This document shows positions 1 to 5,017 of a DNA stretch of 8,926 bases, piece after piece. A model generated the notes under the pieces. The model had not been told where the DNA came from. It saw only the letters and a list, made by a program, of their open reading frames with translations, and made no database searches. Made by a program: the position numbers and the translations under genes. This stretch comes from JANQIV01 sp050117315 (GTDB lineage Bacteria > Bacteroidota > Ignavibacteria > Ignavibacteriales > Melioribacteraceae), in the NCBI GenBank assembly GCA_050117315.1, contig JASFMY010000183.1:1-8926 (forward strand), given 5' to 3'. Numbering within the stretch: the first letter of the stretch is position 1; every line of letters starts with the position of its first letter.

Positions 1-128
1 TTTTCCTCTTATTAAGTGCACATGTTTTTTCTTCAATTTATTAATTACTTTGCACTTTTTCAGGGTTTTATTCACCTATCTTATTATTTTTTAAGCTCTT
101 ATTTGCTTTTCAGCAAGCCCTATTTATA

Positions 129-185
129 GACAAGAAAACGCTTGATGAGATAGAGAAACGTACGCTGTCCGTCAAAGGCAGGTAA
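129..185 (+). pseudogene. Possible 3' remnant of a coding sequence
   Basis: Read from 129, the frame gives a balanced, charged peptide, DKKTLDEIEKRTLSVKGR, followed by TAA at 183-185. It looks like the C-terminus of a real protein and has higher GC than its surroundings. The same frame is open back to about 45, but that upstream part reads as a low-complexity Phe/Leu-rich string with no ATG, so no complete gene is present. I do not recognise the family. It could be the tail of a decayed or transferred gene, or a chance open stretch inside a structured RNA. Confidence 0.2.
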
Positions 186-233
186 AATAAGCGGCAATTC
201 GAATCAGCACCTCCGCAAGGTATTTCTAAATCT

Positions 234-257
234 TAGATTCAATCTATAGCTAATCTA
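234..257. promoter_or_regulatory. Dyad with third half-site, possible operator
   Basis: TAGATT (234-239) and AATCTA (241-246) form a perfect 6-base dyad around one central base, and a third copy of AATCTA follows at 252-257. The site lies about 65-75 bases before the first pseudopilin start codon, where a regulator could act on the operon. In DNA this AT-rich, a short dyad can arise by chance, so the regulatory role is inference. Confidence 0.2.
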
Positions 258-274
258 TTTTATTAACATAGAAT

Positions 275-302
275 TTTGTTAAATTAAAATTCACCTTATA
301 AT
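275..302 (+). promoter_or_regulatory. Possible promoter, may give a leaderless mRNA
   Basis: TTTG at 275-278 is followed after 18 bases by TATAAT at 297-302. The TTTG box resembles the -33 element of Bacteroidota promoters and TATAAT a general -10 box, although the full Bacteroidota -7 motif (TAnnTTTG) is absent. If used, transcription would start at or next to the ATG at 311, giving an mRNA with almost no leader. This agrees with the absence of a Shine-Dalgarno sequence there. Such boxes are common by chance in AT-rich DNA. Confidence 0.25.
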
Positions 303-310
303 TTATTAAC

Positions 311-1639
311 ATGAGTTTTTTCTTAAAAAAGGAAGACGGATATATATTATCCAATGTAATAGTATTTTCATTTGTGATAGTATCACTTTTAATTGGTGTT
401 TTGTTTTTTTATTACATACTGAACTCAATTACCGTTAAAAAGATTAGTAAAAAAGAGCTGGATTTAGCCTGTTACTCGGCAGCACAGCTTTTCATACAAA
501 ATATTACAAATTATAATACGGATAAAGAAATTTTAATCAATGATATCCCGGTTTTAATTTCAAGCAGGTTAACGGGTCTGTATTTAAAAATTTCGGCAAC
601 GGCTAAGTCCGGTGTAGACTCATCTAAAGTCTTCTACCATTACGGTCAGAAATCTGATTCACTATTTGATAATGCGCTGATAATGAGTACTCCCCAACTG
701 CGGGCATCTGTTGCAGGCAATACAAAAATAACCGGTAATGTTTTGGCAACCAACGATAATTTTAAAAAGGGAAATATATTCGGTATCACTCGTATTAAAG
801 GTGATTTTATTGACGGTAAGATAATTAAAGAAGATAATATAGAACAAAAAGCTTTTACGGATTCGTTGCTCCATGCAATTTTTTACACTGACGAAAAAGA
901 TACAACAATAGTAATAAATGATAACGTGCAGCTAACTGAAAGGAATTTTAACGAGTTTATTTACGAGCAGTATAAAATAAACGGCGACTTAAGCATAAGC
1001 GGTGATATTATTTCAAAAAAGGATTTGGAATTTATTGTATCCGGCAGTACGGGAATTTCCCGGAATACCAACCTGGACTTGAACTTAGAAATTTTAACAG
1101 ATTCTTCGTTGACAGTAAATTCCGGCTGCAAAATAAAGAATGCTGTTTTTATCTCGAGAAAAGATACTTATATTAAAAAAGATAACATTTTTGAAAATGT
1201 AAAATTATTTGCTGAAAAAAACATATCTGTTGAAAATAGTATGTTCCTATTTCCCTCAATCATAGCTGCGTATTCGGATGTAAGTGATTCCTCAAATCTC
1301 AACAACACAATTGAATTAGAAGCAACCGTAGTAAATGGTTCTGTTATTTTAATAAATTCTACAGTCGGCTTAAACAACAATAAAACAATGATGTCGATTG
1401 ATAACAATAGTATTGTTCACGGGTTAATATACTGCGAAAATTTACTTGAACTTGAAGCGCCGGTAAAAGGTATAGTTTATACATACAAATTTTATTTTTA
1501 TAAAAAGCCGACGACATATATTAACTGGCTTGTAAATGTAAATATCAATCGTAGCGAACTGGATGAGTGGTTCCTTTTCCCGGCCGGATTTACTGAAAAA
1601 AATAATTTTGAACTGCTAAAAGAAGAATGGCTCTATTAG
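311..1639 (+). CDS. GspK/PilX-like minor pseudopilin with long beta-rich ectodomain
   Basis: This 442-residue protein begins with a class III (prepilin) signal: a short charged leader ending KKEDG, a predicted cut between G10 and Y11, then a hydrophobic helix at about 16-38. Position +5 of the mature protein is Asn15 instead of the usual Glu. Loss of Glu5 is typical of GspK/PilX, the tip subunits of pseudopili and pili, so this is probably the tip-type subunit. After a helical stretch (about 44-68), residues ~135-400 are rich in short repeating strands with Gly/Asn turns, such as AGNTKITGNV and NGDLSISGDI, which recall bactofilin-like or beta-solenoid folds. At 442 residues it is far larger than ordinary minor pilins. 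It opens the operon and its end overlaps the next gene by 13 bases. No Shine-Dalgarno sequence is seen. Membrane anchoring and pilin identity are well supported; the exact subunit type and ligand are not. Confidence 0.8.
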   Translation: MSFFLKKEDGYILSNVIVFSFVIVSLLIGVLFFYYILNSITVKKISKKELDLACYSAAQLFIQNITNYNTDKEILINDIPVLISSRLTGLYLKISATAKSGVDSSKVFYHYGQKSDSLFDNALIMSTPQLRASVAGNTKITGNVLATNDNFKKGNIFGITRIKGDFIDGKIIKEDNIEQKAFTDSLLHAIFYTDEKDTTIVINDNVQLTERNFNEFIYEQYKINGDLSISGDIISKKDLEFIVSGSTGISRNTNLDLNLEILTDSSLTVNSGCKIKNAVFISRKDTYIKKDNIFENVKLFAEKNISVENSMFLFPSIIAAYSDVSDSSNLNNTIELEATVVNGSVILINSTVGLNNNKTMMSIDNNSIVHGLIYCENLLELEAPVKGIVYTYKFYFYKKPTTYINWLVNVNINRSELDEWFLFPAGFTEKNNFELLKEEWLY

Positions 1640-1983
1640 AAGAAAAAGGATTCACAATAATTGAAACATTGGTTTCAATTTTCATGTTGGGTTTAATTTT
1701 AACTCTCACAATTATTTTCTTTAACAATACATTACTGAATTCAACATTTGTATACAAAAACGAAGCGTTTTATTTAGCTAATAACGAGATAGAAAGAACA
1801 ATCAATTCCGAATTAATAAGCGATACAACATACACAAACAAAAGCGGGAGCTTGATAATAAAAAGGGAGGTACTTCCCGGAGAAAATATGCTGGAAATTA
1901 TTGTTACCGTAACGGCAAAAATAAACGAAAAAGAAATTGTAGTTTTAACGGCAAATAAAAGAAATGAAGAAGTTATCAAATGA
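1627..1983 (+). CDS. Minor pseudopilin, GspI-like
   Basis: A 118-residue type IV pilin-like protein with a textbook prepilin signal: leader MALLEEKG cut after G8, then FTIIETLV with Glu13 at mature position +5, and a hydrophobic helix to about residue 33. The C-terminal part is a small beta-rich domain ending in charged residues. Its short length, and its position between a GspK/PilX-like and a GspJ/PilW-like gene, fit GspI or PilV, a minor subunit of the pseudopilus tip complex. The ATG lies inside the end of the previous gene (13-base overlap), and its own end overlaps the next gene by 20 bases, so translation is probably coupled. Sequence alone does not separate GspI from PilV or GspH. Confidence 0.8.
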   Translation: MALLEEKGFTIIETLVSIFMLGLILTLTIIFFNNTLLNSTFVYKNEAFYLANNEIERTINSELISDTTYTNKSGSLIIKREVLPGENMLEIIVTVTAKINEKEIVVLTANKRNEEVIK

Positions 1984-2503
1984 TAATGGTTTTACTATTA
2001 TCGAAATATTGGTTGCGATAAATTTAAGCTTTGTAATTATCGGATTACTTTTCACGTTTTATTTGTTCACAATTAAGTTCGTTTCAACAAATAATAAGAA
2101 AGTTGAAGAGAAACATTTTGTAAATAATGTGCTCTTTAAAGTAAACGAAACATTAAAAAAATCGGAAACTTTCGAATTTATTTTTATTGATGAACATAAA
2201 TATTTCACTACTAATAAAAATGATACAATAATTTTTTTCAAGGACAGCATCGATGTAAATAAAGTATATTCGCTTAATGAGCTGGACAGTCTTAATCTTG
2301 AGATAAATTTATTTGAAGGAAATAACTACATATACAGTAACGGCCATGAGTTGTTTTTCGACAGGTCTGCAGAAGGTGTAATACAATCTAGTTTAATCGA
2401 TAATATCAAATTGTCGTTCATATACAAAAATCAAAAATATTTTTTTGACTATGTTAACTCTCAAAATTCATCAAAAAGATTTAATAATACTTACAAAGAA
2501 TAA
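1964..2503 (+). CDS. Minor pseudopilin, GspJ/PilW-like
   Basis: A 179-residue pilin-like protein. The leader MKKLSNDNG is cut after G9, followed by FTIIEILVAI with Glu14 at +5 and a hydrophobic helix to about residue 35. The remainder is an amphipathic helix and a beta-rich domain with many Lys, Asn and Phe. Its length and position after the GspI-like gene fit GspJ/PilW, which forms the tip complex with the I and K subunits. It overlaps the previous gene by 20 bases, and the next gene starts 12 bases after its stop codon. The globular domain is not conserved enough for a firm subunit name by eye. Confidence 0.8.
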   Translation: MKKLSNDNGFTIIEILVAINLSFVIIGLLFTFYLFTIKFVSTNNKKVEEKHFVNNVLFKVNETLKKSETFEFIFIDEHKYFTTNKNDTIIFFKDSIDVNKVYSLNELDSLNLEINLFEGNNYIYSNGHELFFDRSAEGVIQSSLIDNIKLSFIYKNQKYFFDYVNSQNSSKRFNNTYKE

Positions 2504-2515
2504 ATAGAAATACAA

Positions 2516-3568
2516 ATGCTCATTAAGAAAATAAGTAATAAAGAAATTATTGAATTCAACAGGGTATTCAGTTTACTGCTTTATTCTAAAATTCCGATTA
2601 TAAATTCAATTGAATTAATACTTAAACAAACCAAAAACAAACATCTAAGTGAAATACTAAAAAAGATACTGGTTGATTTAAAGAGGGGGAATTCTCTTTC
2701 AAAAAGCTTTGCAAAGTATTCGGATATTTTTAGCGAAATTTATGTGGCGAATTTGAGAGTTGCGGAAGAAACCGGAAATATTGCAGAGGTTATTTCCGAA
2801 TATACTGACTACCAGGAAAAGTTTTCCGAATTGAAACAGAAAATTACAAACGCCAGCAGGTACCCGGTTTTTGTAATTTTGGTTTCGGTGGGAGTAATTT
2901 TTTTCATGATGTTTTTTTTGATACCCTCTTTTGAATCATTATTTTCTTCAATTAACTCCCAACTGCCGCCGTTAACGGAATTTATTTTATCATTTAGTAA
3001 TTTGATAATTGAAAACGGTGTGATAATTTTTTTATTTTTATTGTCATTAATAATTCTCGCTAATTTTCTTTTGAAGAACAAGTCTTTTCAAGAAAATGTA
3101 ATTGATAAATTGGCAATAAAGCTGCCCTTTGTTTCAAAACTTTATAAACTTAATTTATTGGCTAGATTTTCATTGAGTATGTCGATATTATTAAAGAGCA
3201 AAGTCAGCTTACTGGAAGCTTTGAAGATTTCTTCAAAAATTTCCAACAACAATTTCTTTCAAAAAGAAATTAGCGTAATGATAAAAAAGCTTATTAAAGG
3301 TGAGAGTCTTACGTTAAATGTAAAAAAATCCGATTTCTTTGATATTACTTTTTCAAAGCTATTGGCAGCAGGCGAAGAAAGTGCGGAGCTTGACAGGGTT
3401 TTTAATTTGATAAGTAACTTTTATAACAAAGAATTTGATTACAACCTGAGCAGCATAACTTCTTTAATAGAGCCTGTTTTAATTTTATTTGTCGGGGCTA
3501 TTGTTGCGGTCATACTGGTAGCAATGTATTTACCGATGTTCGAAGTAGTAAATTATCTCGGAGTTTAA
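2516..3568 (+). CDS. gspF: GspF/PilC inner-membrane platform protein
   Basis: A 350-residue polytopic protein of the GspF/PilC family, which sits at the base of type II secretion and type IV pilus machines and couples the cytoplasmic ATPase to pilin assembly. Two T2SSF domains are visible. The first is at about 10-135, with the motif EETGN at 84-88. The second is at about 215-340, with the matching AAGEESAELDRV at 284-295. Three membrane segments lie near 117-137, 168-187 and 318-340. The last carries the family signature LIEPVLILFVGAIV followed by MYLPMFEV. The length is slightly below the usual ~400 because the N-terminal extension that contacts the ATPase is short. The start 12 bases after the previous gene lacks a Shine-Dalgarno sequence. 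It is followed by the major pseudopilin after one base. The family assignment is firm; T2SS versus pilus use is not resolved. Confidence 0.93.
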   Translation: MLIKKISNKEIIEFNRVFSLLLYSKIPIINSIELILKQTKNKHLSEILKKILVDLKRGNSLSKSFAKYSDIFSEIYVANLRVAEETGNIAEVISEYTDYQEKFSELKQKITNASRYPVFVILVSVGVIFFMMFFLIPSFESLFSSINSQLPPLTEFILSFSNLIIENGVIIFLFLLSLIILANFLLKNKSFQENVIDKLAIKLPFVSKLYKLNLLARFSLSMSILLKSKVSLLEALKISSKISNNNFFQKEISVMIKKLIKGESLTLNVKKSDFFDITFSKLLAAGEESAELDRVFNLISNFYNKEFDYNLSSITSLIEPVLILFVGAIVAVILVAMYLPMFEVVNYLGV

Positions 3569-3569
3569 A

Positions 3570-3980
3570 ATGATAAAAAAAATATTACTATCCGAAAAAG
3601 GTTTTTCAATGACCGAATTGATGGTCGTACTGGTTATAATAGGTGTTTTGGTTTTGCTGGCGCTTCCCAGGTTAATGCCGGTTGTAAGCAAAGCAAAAGC
3701 AACCGAGGCTAAATTGGGATTAAAACAGGTTTACATGCTTCAGAAAGCTCATAAGTTTGAATATGACAAATACAGCGATAACCTTGCAGAGTTGGGGTTT
3801 GAGCAGGAAAAATTAATTTCCGAAGGCGGAACTGCCCGTTACCTAATTGAGATTACAAATGCAGAAGTCGCTGCTTTTACAGCCACGGCAACCGCTAAAG
3901 TTGATTTTGACGACGACGGTACTTTTAACGTTTGGGAAGTGAAAGAGGACGGGATTATAAAAGAAGTGGTACCGGACTAA
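3570..3980 (+). CDS. gspG: GspG-like major pseudopilin
   Basis: A 136-residue precursor with the leader MIKKILLSEKG cut after G11, then FSMTELMVVLVIIGVLVLLA with Glu16 at +5. The helix continues through LPRLMPVVSKAKATEAK as in GspG and bacterial major pilins. The globular part has a helix (about 44-65), a small sheet, and an acidic loop, DFDDDGTFNVWEV, near 112-124. GspG proteins bind calcium in a C-terminal loop rich in Asp, so a metal role is plausible here but inferred. No cysteine pair is present, unlike many type IVa pilins. The ATG lies one base after the gspF stop, and the prepilin peptidase ATG comes three bases after this stop. As the only pilin here with the GspG pattern, it is the likely main building block of the pseudopilus. 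Confidence 0.88.
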   Translation: MIKKILLSEKGFSMTELMVVLVIIGVLVLLALPRLMPVVSKAKATEAKLGLKQVYMLQKAHKFEYDKYSDNLAELGFEQEKLISEGGTARYLIEITNAEVAAFTATATAKVDFDDDGTFNVWEVKEDGIIKEVVPD

Positions 3981-3983
3981 TTA

Positions 3984-4755
3984 TGATTTTAGAATTATTG
4001 GCTGTTTTTTTTTCTCTGTTTCGGTAGGAAGTTTCAGCAATAACGTCATATCGCATTTTGTATTCAACAATAAATTCGATTTACTAAGGTCTACTTGTTT
4101 CTGCGGTAAATATAAACTATCGTTTTTAGAATTGATCCCGCTTTTCAGCTTTATATATCAAAAAGGGATCTGCAATAAATGCAAAGAAAAAATTCCGCTC
4201 AGGTATTTAATTGTTGAAATTACCGTTACAATTATTGGTTTTATGGCTTACCTCACTTACGGTTTTTCCTTTCAATTTTTTAGTGTCTTCCTGTTATGCA
4301 ACATACTGTTTATAATAGGAATAATCGATTTCTGCATTTTCAAAGTACCCAACAAATTATTAATTATACTATTGCTGTTTTCATTAATAAAAATAATTCA
4401 AAATGATATTACATTATTCAGTAATATCATTCCGGCAGTTGCTATTTCTATTGTACTGATTTTGATTAATATTATTTATACTAAATACCGCGGGATTGAA
4501 GCAATTGGTTTCGGGGACGTAAAGCTGATTGCAATATTATTTTTAGTAATTAAATTCCCTTTATCCTTTCTAGTGTTATGGTTTGCTTCGCTGCTGGGAA
4601 TTATTTTTTTTGCGATTAAAAAATATTTTTTTCAACCCGAAGATACTTCCAGACAACTACCCTTTGCTTTTTTTATTTCAATTTCATCCATTCCTATAAT
4701 TATATTCAAGAATACAATTCTTAATATAATTTTAGACATAATATCCTATAGCTAA
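3984..4755 (+). CDS. pilD: Prepilin peptidase (PilD/GspO), frame broken in a T9 run
   Basis: An aspartic (A24) membrane protease that cuts and N-methylates prepilins at the inner membrane. The body from 4132 carries both active-site Asp motifs: IDFCIFKVPN (Asp at 4327-4329) and GFGDVK (Asp at 4516-4518). It has several membrane helices. Upstream in the same frame the family's N-terminal region is clear: VGSFSNN, then RSTCFCG, LIPLFSF and CNKC, a four-Cys metal site. This frame has stops at 3985 and 3991 and no good start. The ATG at 3984, three bases after gspG, gives MILELLAVFFSLFR and then a stop at 4026. Removing one T from the run at 4006-4014 joins them as MILELLAVFFSVSVGSF, giving a normal-length 256-residue enzyme. 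Without a shift, translation could start only at a weak site such as TTG 4132, losing the first helix and half the Cys site. The family is certain; whether the gene is active is not. Confidence 0.85.
4006..4014 (+). repeat. Run of nine T at the prepilin peptidase frame break
   Basis: A nine-base T homopolymer lies about 22 bases into the prepilin peptidase gene, exactly where the frame of the ATG at 3984 must change to the frame of the catalytic body. Eight T (or eleven) restore a continuous gene. Runs of eight T elsewhere in the operon, for example near 2913-2920 in gspF and 4604-4611 in the peptidase body, sit in intact frames. Homopolymers of this length are common sites of sequencing indels, replication slippage and RNA polymerase slippage. 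Confidence 0.8.
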
Positions 4756-4790
4756 ATATTAATATAAGGATAATATAAAGTAACTTAGAA

Positions 4791-4855
4791 ATATATTGTA
4801 AAAGTATAAATTTTTATTTATCATATTAGCACTATAATCTTGTTTTACAATATAT
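4791..4855. repeat. Perfect 13-base inverted repeat
   Basis: ATATATTGTAAAA (4791-4803) and TTTTACAATATAT (4843-4855) are exact reverse complements separated by 39 bases. Inside the loop, ATAAAT (4806-4811) and ATTTAT (4816-4821) could form a small nested hairpin. The structure begins 36 bases after the prepilin peptidase stop codon. It could be a transcript-end structure, an operator, or the ends of a tiny inserted element. There is no T run after the second arm, which argues against a standard intrinsic terminator reading rightward. Confidence 0.6.
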
Positions 4856-4875
4856 ACTGTGGTGTATGGAGAACT

Positions 4876-5013
4876 CACCTTAATTGTATTTAATGAGCAA
4901 TAATTTTTAGTAAAATTTTTCAATGAGTTTTTGAATGAGATGGCGTATGCTTAAACGTCACTTCTTTTAACTCGTTTATTATAAAATCTAAATCAATGAT
5001 AAAAATTAAGGTG
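4876..5013 (+). promoter_or_regulatory. Long-range inverted repeat covering the ribosome binding site
   Basis: CACCTTAATT (4876-4885) is the exact reverse complement of AATTAAGGTG (5004-5013). The second arm contains AAGGTG, the likely Shine-Dalgarno sequence, which ends four bases before the ATG at 5018. If both arms are in one transcript, pairing would hide the ribosome binding site, as in a translational control element. The 118 bases between the arms would form the intervening domain. That the pairing regulates anything is inference. Confidence 0.3.
5008..5013 (+). promoter_or_regulatory. Shine-Dalgarno-like site of the YD-repeat gene
   Basis: AAGGTG ends four bases before the ATG at 5018. 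It is the clearest ribosome binding site in the window, since the pseudopilin genes have none. It supports the chosen start, which also gives a complete signal peptide. Confidence 0.5.
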
Positions 5014-5017
5014 TAAT

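Larger units (their letters stand above)
1..310. other. Noncoding leader region upstream of the pseudopilin operon
   Basis: No complete gene is visible on either strand. The first ~120 bases and the last ~85 are very AT-rich, while about 129-222 is clearly richer in G and C. That inner block holds a short open stretch ending at the TAA at 183-185, and a possible hairpin in which GCGG (191-194) pairs with CCGC (213-216) around the palindrome ATTCGAAT (197-204). Nearer the operon are a dyad (234-246) and a possible promoter, listed separately. An 11-base direct repeat, TTTATTAACAT, occurs at 259-269 and again at 302-312, where it overlaps the first start codon. The region probably contains the operon's control signals. 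Confidence 0.6.
4756..5017. other. Noncoding region between operon and YD-repeat gene
   Basis: No gene is supported in these 262 bases. The region contains a perfect 13-base inverted repeat (4791-4855), a separate 10-base inverted repeat reaching the ribosome binding site of the next gene (4876-5013), and three copies of AATGAG (near 4892, 4922 and 4934). No classic terminator (GC-rich hairpin plus T run) is seen after the peptidase gene. A promoter for the next gene presumably lies here; TATTAT near 4977 is a weak candidate without a convincing -35 box. Confidence 0.6.

Noticed and set aside
14..57. Inverted repeat AAGTGCA (14-20) / TGCACTT (51-57) as a terminator of an upstream gene
   Set aside because: The stem is only 7 bases with a 30-base loop, and no upstream gene end is visible in the window.
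140..165. Hammerhead-like core (TTGATGAG...GAAAC)
   Set aside because: The invariant core needs CTGATGA; here the first base differs, stem II would be too short, and the third stem is not visible.
191..220. tRNA-like 3' end: TTCGAATC followed by CACCTCCG
   Set aside because: The T-loop-like string is present, but the flanking bases do not pair as a T stem, and no D arm, anticodon arm or 5' acceptor strand (such as GGAGGTG) is found upstream. An att site or tRNA relic cannot be supported.
662..3081. Minus-strand frames opposite the pseudopilin and gspF genes
   Set aside because: All are antisense to well-supported genes and show low-complexity or Phe/Ser/Ile-rich translations typical of reversed AT-rich coding sequence.
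4132..4755. A complete 207-residue prepilin peptidase starting at TTG 4132
   Set aside because: The same frame upstream encodes conserved family residues (VGSF, RSTCFCG), so this start would cut into the conserved N-terminal domain. The ATG at 3984 with a one-base shift explains the gene better.
4935..4970. Short frame MRWRMLKRHFF as a leader peptide
   Set aside because: Eleven codons without a ribosome binding site or runs of a regulatory amino acid; other 5-codon frames nearby (4866, 4893) show such frames arise by chance.
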